Positions 15,901 through 23,843 of a stretch of 64,000 bases of DNA are shown here, piece by piece. The notes below the pieces were generated by a model. The model was not told the DNA's origin. It ran no database searches and worked only from the letters and a program-made list of their open reading frames with translations. Source of the DNA: an uncultured Phocaeicola sp. (GTDB lineage: Bacteria; Bacteroidota; Bacteroidia; Bacteroidales; Bacteroidaceae); contig CALUGI010000001.1 of the NCBI GenBank assembly GCA_944320135.1, positions 1 through 64,000 on the forward strand, in the 5' to 3' direction. The position numbers and the translations under genes were made by a program. Numbering within the stretch: position 1 is the stretch's first letter; every line of letters begins with the position of its first letter.

Positions 15901-17217
15901 CGCATAGTGGCCGCACTGCTGCAACGCATTTACCGCCTTGCCTCCGACTCGTTCGACCCGAACAAGACGGTAGGAGTCATCGTGCCTTACCGGAACCAAA
16001 TAGCGATGATCCGCAAAGAAATCGCCGGTCTGGGAATACCTGCCTTGCTCGGCATATCTGTCGACACCGTGGAACGTTACCAAGGAAGCCAGCGCGACGT
16101 CATCATCTACTCTTTCACCGCAAGAAACCTCAGCCAGCTGAACTTCCTCACGGCAAACACGTTCCGCGAAGGCGAACTGCTGATTGACAGAAAGCTGAAC
16201 GTGGCGATTACCCGCGCACGGAAGCAACTCCTGCTCACGGGCAACCCTCAAGTGCTGGGAGGCAGCATCACATTCTACAAACTGATGGAATACGTCCGTA
16301 TGCACAACGGATATATCGAAACGACGGGCGAACAATTCTGCAAAGGAGAGTTCACGATTCCCGAATACGAGGAAGGATGGGACTTGAAGGCTTCTGCATA
16401 CGGTCTGCCGGAGCCGTTCGAGCGCATCTTTTCCGAACTGACGGAAGACGACGGCCTTTCTCCCGCTTCCGACACCGCATGTCGGGAACTGACCGCTTAC
16501 GGGCGGATGGATTTCCACCTGATTGGAGAAGAAGACGCGCCCCTCCATACGCGTATATACAACCGTTATTACATGCGAAAGCAGTATCTGGCAGCCAAAA
16601 CAGCCTTTGAGACATGCGGGAACAGACTGCGGCAGGCGATAAAGAACGTGTCAGGGCGAGTGGTGTTCTGCGACTTCTCGTGCGAATCCGGCCCGTCGGC
16701 TCTCGCGTTTGCAGAACTGTGTCAAAATCTTCCCCACACGGACCTGACCATTGCGGGCTTCTACCCTCTTCCGGAACTGGCGCGAACGGCCGAACAGTTC
16801 TTCCAAAGGATTTTCCCTCAAACGGCCGTCTGCTTTGCCTCCAGCCTAAGTGCAATGGAACGAGACTTCTGGACAAACCATTCCACGCTTTCCGAACTGA
16901 TTATATTCCACTTCGGCAATCTGTTCGACCGCCTTTCTCCGGAAGAAGCGCACGACTTGGCTCTGCAAGTGAACCAAATCATACACGCGCATCCGCTGAA
17001 CCATTATATAACTTTCTTCCGCGACGACAACGGCCACCGCGCCAACATACACTCATATAAAGCGTTCTGCAAACGCCTCACCCCGGAATTGCAACCGCTG
17101 CATCCGGATATGCCGTTCGCAGAAAAGCTGTACTACGAAAATAGCCGGGAAAACACCCGACCGCCATACGACCATTTTCTATACGAACTGCGCACCAATA
17201 AAAATAACAAACCATGA
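12937..17217 (+). CDS. PD-(D/E)XK nuclease - SF1 (Dna2/Upf1-like) helicase with methyltransferase-like C-terminus
   Basis: 1426 residues, no signal peptide. Residues 1-260 are unrecognised. A RecB/Cas4-type nuclease occupies about 260-420, with GRAD at about 354, the E-x-K pair in LIEQKSGK near 369 and the Q-x-x-x-Y motif in FVQMMLYQGVL. A beta-barrel-like segment (about 525-640) leads into the helicase: Walker A GPPGTGKTS (about 705), SYTNRAVDEI (Ia), DEAS (about 825, II), VLIGDYKQLPAI (III), RMHPAISDF (IV), VDTVERYQGSQRDV (V) and NVAITRARKQLLLTGN (VI, about 1087). Residues 1200-1410 resemble a class I Rossmann methyltransferase: VVFCDFSCESGPSALAFAEL like motif I, then ELIIFHFGNLFDRLSPEEAH. 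The SAM-binding glycines are only partly kept. A DNA repair or defence role is inferred. A second ATG is at 12943. The stop overlaps the SDR start (ATGA). Confidence 0.85.
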   Translation: MPMSFKECRRIELQAFDLFDRIERIHRQHPAVPENIRDKYILLFKVLEEAAYELTTEATLAFANLFSRLDYIGKAKKMTPSDRYAIQTMRRNCNKAMGNRFQPDMQEYLYDLRALARFVSVGFGEDIPASLLAEIPRSNRPYTNASLAHIPYVRAYVTSWNDSLIFASSDSENEPFIIVNYEKAGYNGDLLYIRDLLRENLPLNLLDVKVDEENQYVPKLIIVHPDYLIDISSLAACFREYGHHPFNHFINKIKPRPNTHHILMGNLAGQLLDDFVNEKPDMPVSYAQSVNKFFASSALEFCACELPDNFHAMAQNQMANIRSFVRDVLPHNIPGFNKQDTLLEASFICEELGLQGRADMLQKDFKVLIEQKSGKRDEYNRRHKEDHFVQMMLYQGVLARNFGQRTRDMQAFLLYSKYADGLMLEHFSEKLFRESIRLRNYVAAQDMAFAEGEVAEAIERLSTDALNEQQACNTLWNNYQKPELQATVRTLKQCPPLEKAYFNRFFTFVSKETALNKTGGNGDPSKGFAGTWHIPTKEKLEAGNILLGLTVRDKRRSAPEKGYDIVELNIPQQEDDFLPNFRAGDIVIFYAYQDEPDVRKQILMKGNIVELQPDRLTLQLRNGQQNKDIIGDETYCIEHDSSDVSSANAIRGLYAFLKATDNRKSLLLCQRTPVRHTERTLNGDYGRFNEVVLKEKQADDYFLLVGPPGTGKTSCALRYMVEEALTEPDASLLLLSYTNRAVDEICDMLVSSGIADRTPFIRIGHELSCDSRFRPYLLKNSLHNCPKLADIRRKIAETRIFTGTTTAFSNRPYFFDIKRFDIAFIDEASQILEPDIIGILSARSENRNAIGKFVLIGDYKQLPAIALQNEKDASVTEPELLGIGLNDCRNSLFERLYKRCPPEFRSVLHKQGRMHPAISDFPNHAFYAREHLEPVPLAHQTGAHPYPKAADLHDNIARLLTKRRVVFITADTPEDSAALSDKTNANEARIVAALLQRIYRLASDSFDPNKTVGVIVPYRNQIAMIRKEIAGLGIPALLGISVDTVERYQGSQRDVIIYSFTARNLSQLNFLTANTFREGELLIDRKLNVAITRARKQLLLTGNPQVLGGSITFYKLMEYVRMHNGYIETTGEQFCKGEFTIPEYEEGWDLKASAYGLPEPFERIFSELTEDDGLSPASDTACRELTAYGRMDFHLIGEEDAPLHTRIYNRYYMRKQYLAAKTAFETCGNRLRQAIKNVSGRVVFCDFSCESGPSALAFAELCQNLPHTDLTIAGFYPLPELARTAEQFFQRIFPQTAVCFASSLSAMERDFWTNHSTLSELIIFHFGNLFDRLSPEEAHDLALQVNQIIHAHPLNHYITFFRDDNGHRANIHSYKAFCKRLTPELQPLHPDMPFAEKLYYENSRENTRPPYDHFLYELRTNKNNKP

Positions 17218-17957
17218 AACAAACCCAAACCAAACGTGCCATCATCATAGGAGCGACTTCAGGCATAGGATACGAAACCGCCCTAAGGCTTCTGAAAAAA
17301 GGATGGAAATTAGGAGTCGCCGGACGGCGCATCGGAAAACTGAAGGAAATACAGGCAATCTCTCCCGGCCAGATTGCAATCCGACGCATCGACATCTGCC
17401 AAAACAATGCGTCAGACGAGCTTATGGGCCTCATCGACGAATTGGGAGGCATGGACCTGTTTATCCAATGCGCAGGCATCGGATACCAGAACCCGACGCT
17501 CAACACAGAAACGGAGCTGGACACAGTGGCCACCAATGCCGAAGGGTTTGTCCGCATGACGAACACGGCCTTCCACTACTTCGAGGCCAAAGGCGGCGGA
17601 CACATCTGCGCAATCAGCTCCATCGCAGGAACTAAAGGATTAGGGGCGGCACCGGCATATTCTGCCACCAAACGCTTTCAAAACATCTACATCGACTGTC
17701 TGGAACAATTGGCGCACATACGGAAATGCCGCATCCGCTTTACGGACATCAGGCCGGGATTCGTAGCCACAGACCTGCTGAATGACGGCAAACACTATCC
17801 CATGCTTATGAAGCCGGAAAAGGCAGCCCGCCGGATTGTTTCCGCCATCGAGCGTCGCAAACGGATAGAAATTATCGACTGGAGATACCGGGTGTTGGTT
17901 TTTCTTTGGAAGATGATTCCACGCTGGCTGTGGGTACGGCTTCCCGTCCGCAACTGA
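17214..17957 (+). CDS. Short-chain dehydrogenase/reductase
   Basis: 247 residues with the classical SDR features: the NAD(P)-binding GATSGIGYETA near the N-terminus, NAG-like segment (QCAGIGY), catalytic Ser in ISSIAG and YSATK (Tyr-x-x-x-Lys). A C-terminal hydrophobic helix (LVFLWKMIPRWLWV) could attach it to a membrane, as in some SDRs acting on lipids. The start overlaps the helicase stop (ATGA), so the two are translationally coupled. The last 86 nt overlap the 3' end of the convergent MATE gene. Substrate unknown. Confidence 0.92.
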   Translation: MKQTQTKRAIIIGATSGIGYETALRLLKKGWKLGVAGRRIGKLKEIQAISPGQIAIRRIDICQNNASDELMGLIDELGGMDLFIQCAGIGYQNPTLNTETELDTVATNAEGFVRMTNTAFHYFEAKGGGHICAISSIAGTKGLGAAPAYSATKRFQNIYIDCLEQLAHIRKCRIRFTDIRPGFVATDLLNDGKHYPMLMKPEKAARRIVSAIERRKRIEIIDWRYRVLVFLWKMIPRWLWVRLPVRN

Positions 17958-19326
17958 TTGCAGATACTGCACGCTCCTTCATTACAATGACATGCAGACG
18001 CCGATATACATGAACAAAGGCAGGTATCAGAAACATGTTGGCAAACAGCCAAGCAGTAGGGTCGCCGAAGCACACTCCCCAAAAGCCCCATACAGGAACT
18101 GCCACTAAACTGACAAGCACACGAGCCACCATTTCCGACACGCCGGAGAACATGGCAAGTTTAGTATATCCGGCACCTTGTATGGAATAGCGGAAAATGC
18201 TCAACGACCCCAGCAACACGAAAAACGACACGTTGACATGCAAAAACAAAGCCGTATCGGCTATGACCTCAGCCTCGTCCGGAGCAATAAACAAGAGGGC
18301 GAATTTCTCGGCGCCTGCCCAAATGACGGCAGCCACTACAAGCGAATAAACAACCATCATCAGTGCAGCCGACTTGATTCCCGCCCAGATACGGTCAGGC
18401 TTTCCTGCCCCATAGTTCTGCCCGGAATAGGTAGCCATTGCCATCCCCAAACTGTCAAGCGGGCACATCACGAACATCTTGATGCGCATAGCAGCAGTAA
18501 AAGCGGCTACACAGGCGGTTCCAAGCGAATTGTTCGCGCTTTGCAGCATGATACTCCCAATGGCTGTAATTGAAAACTGAAGCCCCATAGGAACTCCGAT
18601 GCTAAGCAGTTGTCTGGCAAGTTCCGGGCGAAAGCGGCGGTCGGAAGGCTGGGTTTTAAGCACATCGAACTTGCGATACATATAAAAGTAGCACAACAAA
18701 GCAGAAACGCCTTGAGAAAAGACCGTAGCTATAGCGGCTCCCGCCACTCCCCACTCCAGCACCAATATGCAAAACAAATCAAGCAATATATTCAGCACGG
18801 CGGAAAACAGCAAAAACCAAAACGGGGTCTTGCTGTCGCCCAACGCACGGATAATGCTCGAAAGGAGATTGTAGAAGAACGTGCAAGGCACTCCAAGAAA
18901 CGTAATGAGCAAATAACAGTATGCTCCTTCAAAGATATTTTCAGGAGTCTGCATAGAACGCAATATAAACGCGCACAACAGACTGGTAATGACAGCCACA
19001 GCAACAGACATCACTGCCGCCAGCTTCAAACTGACCGACACGTATCGCCGCAAGGTGACATAATCGCGCGCACCGAACTTCTGGGCTACCGGAATGCTAA
19101 ACCCGCCACAACATCCGTTGCAGAATCCGAGAATCAGAAAAACGACCGAAGTGCTGGCGCCCACCGAGGCTAATGCGTCAATGCCAAGAAACTTCCCTAC
19201 AATGGCTGCGTCCGCCAACGAATAGGTTTGCTGCAAAAGGTTTCCCAACAACAGGGGAAGAGTAAAATTCAATATCAGCGGCAGGCTGGGTCCTGCCGTC
19301 ATTTCTTTTGTGGTTTGTGACGACAT
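17872..19326 (-). CDS. MATE family multidrug/metabolite exporter
   Basis: 484 residues from the ATG at 19326 (MSSQTTKEMTAGPSLPLILN); an ATG eight codons upstream is less likely because it falls at the promoter. About twelve transmembrane helices in two related halves; LPLLLGNLLQQTYSLADAAI, VGKFLGIDALASVGAS and GVPMGLQFSITAIGSIMLQ are typical MATE signatures. It uses H+ or Na+ gradients to expel compounds. The last 40 or so residues (after VYRRLHVIVMK) are polar, Ser/Lys-rich and encoded antisense to the SDR 3' end, which looks like a C-terminal extension gained by read-through. Confidence 0.92.
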   Translation of the reverse strand: MSSQTTKEMTAGPSLPLILNFTLPLLLGNLLQQTYSLADAAIVGKFLGIDALASVGASTSVVFLILGFCNGCCGGFSIPVAQKFGARDYVTLRRYVSVSLKLAAVMSVAVAVITSLLCAFILRSMQTPENIFEGAYCYLLITFLGVPCTFFYNLLSSIIRALGDSKTPFWFLLFSAVLNILLDLFCILVLEWGVAGAAIATVFSQGVSALLCYFYMYRKFDVLKTQPSDRRFRPELARQLLSIGVPMGLQFSITAIGSIMLQSANNSLGTACVAAFTAAMRIKMFVMCPLDSLGMAMATYSGQNYGAGKPDRIWAGIKSAALMMVVYSLVVAAVIWAGAEKFALLFIAPDEAEVIADTALFLHVNVSFFVLLGSLSIFRYSIQGAGYTKLAMFSGVSEMVARVLVSLVAVPVWGFWGVCFGDPTAWLFANMFLIPAFVHVYRRLHVIVMKERAVSAISCGREAVPTASVESSSKEKPTPGISSR

Positions 19327-19347
19327 AGCTGTTTCTGTTGAATCGCG

Positions 19348-19355
19348 CAAAGGTA
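19348..19355 (-). promoter_or_regulatory. -7 element of the MATE gene
   Basis: TACCTTTG on the minus strand, 21 nt ahead of the chosen start codon, which supports that start over the upstream ATG. Confidence 0.5.
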
Positions 19356-19637
19356 CGGCAAACCGCCGGAACGGAAGAATGCACAGAAGTTAATTCATGC
19401 TACAGCCTGAGTTTTCTTGCCTTATGTCAAGAACGGAAAAACTGTTCCCCGACTCACGTCGAAGAACAGCCACAACACAAACACAAAATAAAACACGACA
19501 AAACTACTATGCGCGCATTACTCCATTCCTTGCGGAACGGACACGCACCATGTATATTCACATACTCATCATGCGGCTGATAATGCGCTGCATTCACAAA
19601 ACGAAAATACGTTTTGCGTTCACCAATGTTATATCTC
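19356..19637. other. Intergenic region without a recognisable gene
   Basis: Between the MATE promoter and the end of galE. Small open frames here have no family resemblance. The only structure seen is a 7-bp stem (CAAAACG / CGTTTTG, 19597-19616) just behind galE, a weak terminator candidate for that gene. Confidence 0.5.
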
Positions 19638-20672
19638 TTACATTATTCCTTTTTCGCGCAGGTGAACCTGCCATTTCCATGCCGAACGCAACGTGTCTTC
19701 CAAAGAAGTGTCTGCTTTCCAGCCCAACTCTTGGTTCGCATAAGTGGGGTCGGCCCAAACTTTCACGATATCGCCCGCACGACGGCCCGTAATCTGATAG
19801 TTCAGCTTCACGCCTGTAGCGGCCTCGAACTTGTTGATCAGTTCAAGTACCGAAACGCCCCGTCCCGTACCGACGTTGAACACTTCCACCTTGTCTTTCT
19901 GCTTGTTTTCAAGAATGCGGTTCATGGCGATTACGTGGGCCTTGGCCAAATCCACTACATAGATATAGTCGCGGATGCAAGAGCCGTCAGGAGTGTCGTA
20001 GTCATCGCCGAACACGCTCAGTTTCTCGCGAATGCCCATTGCGGTCTGCGTAAGATAAGGTATCAGGTTTTGCGGAACTCCGTTGGGAAGTTCGCCGATG
20101 AGCGCCGTCGGATGCGCGCCGATCGGGTTGAAATAGCGCAACATCACTGCATGAATCGGAGCGCCTGAAGCCACCGTATCACGGATAATTTCTTCATTGA
20201 TCTGCTTGGTATTGCCGTAAGGAGATTCGGCTTTCTTTATCGGAGCTTCTTCCGTCACGGGCAACTTGTCCGGCTGGCCGTAAACCGTACATGAAGAAGA
20301 AAAGATGATTCCTTGCACGTTATGCTTCGGCATAAGCTCCAGCAGATTGATCAGCGACACCAAGTTGTTGCGGTAATACAATAAAGGTTTCTGCACAGAC
20401 TCGCCTACAGCCTTGCTCGCCGCAAAATGGATTATGCCCTGAATGCCCGGATACTTGGCGAACACACCGTCCAGCCCTTCATAGTCAAGGCAGTCTACCT
20501 TCTCAAACGCCGGACGGATACCCGTAATCTGCTCGATGCTGTCGACCACATCTGCGCGCGAGTTTGAAAGATTGTCCACAATAACCACTTCATAGCCATT
20601 GTTTTGCAATTCAACCACTGTATGCGAACCGATATATCCGGTTCCACCTGTCACAAGAATTCTTTTTTTCAT
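19638..20672 (-). CDS. galE: UDP-glucose 4-epimerase
   Basis: 344 residues. It interconverts UDP-glucose and UDP-galactose. N-terminal Rossmann motif VTGGTGYIGSHTVVEL, then VVDNLSNS, the Ser/Thr site in FSSSCTVYG, the catalytic YGNTK (Tyr-x-x-x-Lys) and the substrate segment RYFNPIGAHP. It follows the extended SDR layout with normal length. It is a single gene with its own promoter, downstream of the rnf operon terminator. Confidence 0.96.
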   Translation of the reverse strand: MKKRILVTGGTGYIGSHTVVELQNNGYEVVIVDNLSNSRADVVDSIEQITGIRPAFEKVDCLDYEGLDGVFAKYPGIQGIIHFAASKAVGESVQKPLLYYRNNLVSLINLLELMPKHNVQGIIFSSSCTVYGQPDKLPVTEEAPIKKAESPYGNTKQINEEIIRDTVASGAPIHAVMLRYFNPIGAHPTALIGELPNGVPQNLIPYLTQTAMGIREKLSVFGDDYDTPDGSCIRDYIYVVDLAKAHVIAMNRILENKQKDKVEVFNVGTGRGVSVLELINKFEAATGVKLNYQITGRRAGDIVKVWADPTYANQELGWKADTSLEDTLRSAWKWQVHLREKGIM

Positions 20673-20726
20673 AACGCAAAAGTCCTTCTAATAATCCTAT
20701 TTAATGAGATTTTTATAACGTATGAG

Positions 20727-20734
20727 CAAATATA
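20727..20734 (-). promoter_or_regulatory. -7 element of galE
   Basis: TATATTTG on the minus strand, consensus TAnnTTTG, 54 nt ahead of the galE start codon. A large hairpin repeat lies about 100 nt further upstream. Confidence 0.5.
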
Positions 20735-20831
20735 AGAAAAAACTTTGAGAAATCTATCCCCAGACAAATAAAAAAACAAAAAAACGTCATCCTAACCTGC
20801 CGCCCGAACGGAGCTGCCTGCCTGAAAAACA

Positions 20832-20906
20832 TAAGCCGCAAACCCGCCGGACTTTCAGCAAAATGTCTCTGCTTTTTGCCTGAAAGTCCGACGGGTTTGC
20901 GGCTTA
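20832..20906. repeat. Large hairpin of the 22-nt repeat family, probable rnf operon terminator
   Basis: Arms 20832-20858 and 20880-20906 pair at 26 of 27 positions. The stem continues with five more pairs (CAAAA 20859-20863 with TTTTG 20874-20878, one bulged base), leaving a 10-nt loop. The left arm contains AAACCCGCCGGACTTT, the core shared with arrays at 47.6 and 62.4 kb. On the minus strand it is followed by five T (20825-20829), so it can end the rnf transcript. Confidence 0.75.
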
Positions 20907-20933
20907 AATTCCGCGCGTTTTTTCCTAAAGGGA

Positions 20934-21536
20934 TTATCCCAAGCCAAACAGCACGGCCAACCCTTTGTCCACTCCTGAGAATCCCATGAAAGCCATTGCC
21001 AGCAGCCCGGCAGTTATCAGGGCGATAGACATTCCCTGCATTCCTTTCGGGATATTCACCAAACTGAGCTGTTCGCGGATACCGGCAAACACCACCAATG
21101 CCAGCGCAAAGCCTAAAGCAGTGGAAAAAGCGTAGACCACACCGGTAAGGAGGTCAAAGTTTTTCTGGATGACCAGAATGGCCACACCCAAGATGCAGCA
21201 GTTGGTCGTAATCAGAGGAAGGAACACACCCAACGCCTGATACAACGACGGAGAAACCTTCTTCAATATAATCTCGACCATCTGCACCAAAGCGGCAATC
21301 ACCAGAATAAATGCGATGGTCTGCATGTAGGCCAGCCCGAACGGGTCGAGCACAAACTTCTGAATCACATAAGTGACAATCGTTGCAAGCGTGAGCACGA
21401 ACGCCACTGCCGCCCCCATTCCCATCGCTGTTTCGACCTTCTTCGACACTCCCAAAAAAGGACAGATGCCAAGAAACTGCGAAAGCACGATGTTGTTTAC
21501 AAATATCGCCGTGATAAATATCAATACGTATTCCAT
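20934..21536 (-). CDS. rnfA: Rnf electron transport complex subunit A
   Basis: 200 residues, six transmembrane helices, starting MEYVLIFITAIFVNNIVLSQ with the family motif FLGICPFLGVSKKVETAMGMG. RnfA and RnfE are inverted-topology homologues that hold a [2Fe-2S] centre between them in the inner membrane (conserved Cys in GICPF and TNCCILGVA). The complex moves electrons from reduced ferredoxin to NAD+ and couples this to ion translocation. It is the last gene of the operon, before a large terminator hairpin. Confidence 0.95.
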   Translation of the reverse strand: MEYVLIFITAIFVNNIVLSQFLGICPFLGVSKKVETAMGMGAAVAFVLTLATIVTYVIQKFVLDPFGLAYMQTIAFILVIAALVQMVEIILKKVSPSLYQALGVFLPLITTNCCILGVAILVIQKNFDLLTGVVYAFSTALGFALALVVFAGIREQLSLVNIPKGMQGMSIALITAGLLAMAFMGFSGVDKGLAVLFGLG

Positions 21537-21553
21537 AATGCCATTTCTTTAAG

Positions 21554-22138
21554 TTATGCTTTTCTCAAGCGGTTCACAACCGCTATCAGATAGCCCAGCG
21601 CGATGAACGCTCCGGGAGCCAGCACGAAGACCAGCATACCGTAGTTCTCCGGAACGATTGCCAGACCGAACACTTTCCCCGTGCCGAGAAATTCGCGCAC
21701 AGCCCCCAAAAGAGTCAGGGCGATGGTGAATCCCAGCCCGATTCCCAGACCGTCGAAGAAAGAGGCCACCGGCCCGTTCTTGCAGGCAAAGGCTTCTGCG
21801 CGCCCAAGCAGGATGCAGTTCACCACAATCAGCGGGATGAACAGCCCCAAAGTGGCATACAGCGCAGGCACATAAGCCTGCATCACCATCTGCAGCACCG
21901 TCACAAAAGTGGCTATCACCACCACAAAGATAGGAATGCGCACCATGTCGGGCACAAGGTTCTTGATGGCAGAAATCACCACGTTCGAGCAGATAAGCAC
22001 AAACATGGTGGCCAGTCCCATGCCCATCCCGTTGAGCGCCGAAGATGTTGTTCCCAACGTAGGGCACATGCCCAGCAGCAGCACGAATGTGGGATTTTCC
22101 TTGACAATCCCGTTCAGCAATACTTTCAGATTGTTCAT
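21554..22138 (-). CDS. rnfE: Rnf electron transport complex subunit E
   Basis: 194 residues, six predicted membrane helices; begins MNNLKVLLNGIVKENPTFVL, with the conserved GMCPTLGTTSSALNGMGMG and VNCILLGRAEAFACKNGP segments carrying the cysteines that pair with those of RnfA. Its start overlaps the rnfG stop by 4 nt. Role and location as for RnfA; paralogy with RnfA is visible in the repeated LG.CP and NC.LLG motifs. Confidence 0.95.
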   Translation of the reverse strand: MNNLKVLLNGIVKENPTFVLLLGMCPTLGTTSSALNGMGMGLATMFVLICSNVVISAIKNLVPDMVRIPIFVVVIATFVTVLQMVMQAYVPALYATLGLFIPLIVVNCILLGRAEAFACKNGPVASFFDGLGIGLGFTIALTLLGAVREFLGTGKVFGLAIVPENYGMLVFVLAPGAFIALGYLIAVVNRLRKA

Positions 22139-22845
22139 AAGTCACCTCCTTTCTGATTATTCAAACTCGCCGTATCCGAAGGATGAGCATATAAGGTGGC
22201 ACTGCTCGAAGCGTCAGTGTCCGAAACTTCTGCCGGAGCCTCAGCCTGCCGTGAAGCGCCGCTCGAAGCGTCAGTTTCTCCTTCCATATATACGGCATAG
22301 GCGTTGTTCACTGCCTGCAGGAAAGCGCGTGAAGTAATGGTCGATGCCGTAATAGCGTCAATCTCCCCTCCATCTTTCGTCACTTTAAGCAGAGACTGTC
22401 CCGGATTCTTTCCGGTGATGTCACCCTTTCCGCCCTTCTTGAACCAATCGGCAGCCTTCGAACCCAATCCCGGAGTCTCCGCATGGCTCAACAGAGAATA
22501 GTCGATGATGTTGCCTTCCGCATCGAAGCCTACCAGCACGGAAAGCGCGCCTCCGAATCCGTTGGCAGACGATTCGACCGCTGCCCCGATAAACTCGCCC
22601 CCTTTCGTGGCGCGATACACCTTATACGTCACTCCGTCCGCTTCTACCTCTTCAGGCGATTCGGCCGGATTGTTGTCGAAACCGGGAACCACAAGCGCAA
22701 TCGCGTCACTCAACGTCTTGGCGCTGGCTTCGGCTATCGGGTCGGCCGTCACATCGTTGACCCAACCCAGCAACGCTCCTGCCACGACTGAGAATCCCGT
22801 CAAAGACAGAAGCATATTCTTCAATGATGAATCCAGCTTTTTCAT
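22135..22845 (-). CDS. rnfG: Rnf electron transport complex subunit G (covalent FMN)
   Basis: 236 residues: one N-terminal transmembrane helix (about 10-28) and a periplasmic FMN-binding domain. The flavinylation motif is seen as DAITASTITS; by family knowledge FMN is linked through phosphodiester to the Thr of the D-x-x-[ST]-[AG]-[AS]-T pattern (about residue 167). A C-terminal tail of some 50 residues rich in Ala, Ser, Glu and Thr is longer than in enterobacterial RnfG. The ApbE flavin transferase that should modify it is not in this window. It overlaps both neighbours by 4 nt. Confidence 0.94.
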   Translation of the reverse strand: MKKLDSSLKNMLLSLTGFSVVAGALLGWVNDVTADPIAEASAKTLSDAIALVVPGFDNNPAESPEEVEADGVTYKVYRATKGGEFIGAAVESSANGFGGALSVLVGFDAEGNIIDYSLLSHAETPGLGSKAADWFKKGGKGDITGKNPGQSLLKVTKDGGEIDAITASTITSRAFLQAVNNAYAVYMEGETDASSGASRQAEAPAEVSDTDASSSATLYAHPSDTASLNNQKGGDL

Positions 22846-23831
22846 TTCTTCACTACCTCCCCGAACCGTTTAGGTTTACAAAATGTATTGATTAGCGGAG
22901 TGAACGCGTTCATTATAAATATCGCGAACGACATCCCCTCCGGATAAGAGCCGAACACTCGGATAACTACCGTCAGAAAACCGATAGCCACCCCATAGAT
23001 AACCATCCCCTTGTGTGTCATCGGGGAAGTTACATAGTCAGTGGCCATGAAGATGGCTCCCAACATCAAACCTCCGGTAAACAAGTGAGCGAAAGGAGAA
23101 GCATAGACTTCAGGATTTGCAAGGTGCATCAACCCGGCAAACACGAACACCGTTGCCAAAATCGACACCGGAATATGCCAGCTGATAATCTTCTTCCAAA
23201 GCATGTAGACCAAGCCCAAAAGCAAGGCCAGCGCGCTGATTTCACCAATACATCCGGGATTATTTCCCAAGAAAAGGTCGAAGCTACCGGGCAATTGGTT
23301 CAAAGCATCCGCATTGCCGTGAACCGCCTGCTTCATCAACGCGAGCGGAGTAGCTGCGGTCTCTACATCGGTATAGCTTGCAAGCTGTCCCGGCACCGGC
23401 CACGAGGTCATCTGCACCGGAAAAGAGATGAGCAAGAAGATACGTCCTGCCAGAGCCGGATTGAACGGATTGCAGCCCAGCCCGCCAAAAGTCATCTTCG
23501 CTACGCCGATGGCCACCAACGCGCCTATCACAATAATCCACAGCGGAATGTTGGAAGGCAAATTAAACGCCAGCAGAATACCGGTTACGGCAGCCGAACC
23601 GTCCATAATAGTGGAGCGTTCGCGCTTCAGGATGAATTTCGTAATCGCCCACTCAAAGAACACGCACGCCGCAACGGAAGTCAGCGTGACGATTGCAGCA
23701 CCCAATCCGAACATATAGAAAGATACCAGCAAAGCGGGCACCAAAGCGATGAGCACACCGTACATGTTCTTCTGTACGCTGTCGCCGCCATGCACGTGGG
23801 GAGACAAAGATACAATCAATTTATTTACCAT
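22842..23831 (-). CDS. rnfD: Rnf electron transport complex subunit D (covalent FMN)
   Basis: 329 residues with about ten membrane helices, starting MVNKLIVSLSPHVHGGDSVQ, the typical RnfD/NqrB N-terminus. The sequence TDVETAATPLALMK holds the flavinylation Thr (T161) facing the periplasm. MTFGGLGCNPFNPALAGR and DYVTSPMTHKG are further signatures. It is placed between rnfC (12 nt upstream) and rnfG (4-nt overlap) in standard order. Confidence 0.95.
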   Translation of the reverse strand: MVNKLIVSLSPHVHGGDSVQKNMYGVLIALVPALLVSFYMFGLGAAIVTLTSVAACVFFEWAITKFILKRERSTIMDGSAAVTGILLAFNLPSNIPLWIIVIGALVAIGVAKMTFGGLGCNPFNPALAGRIFLLISFPVQMTSWPVPGQLASYTDVETAATPLALMKQAVHGNADALNQLPGSFDLFLGNNPGCIGEISALALLLGLVYMLWKKIISWHIPVSILATVFVFAGLMHLANPEVYASPFAHLFTGGLMLGAIFMATDYVTSPMTHKGMVIYGVAIGFLTVVIRVFGSYPEGMSFAIFIMNAFTPLINTFCKPKRFGEVVKK

Positions 23832-23843
23832 AAGACTTTTCTG

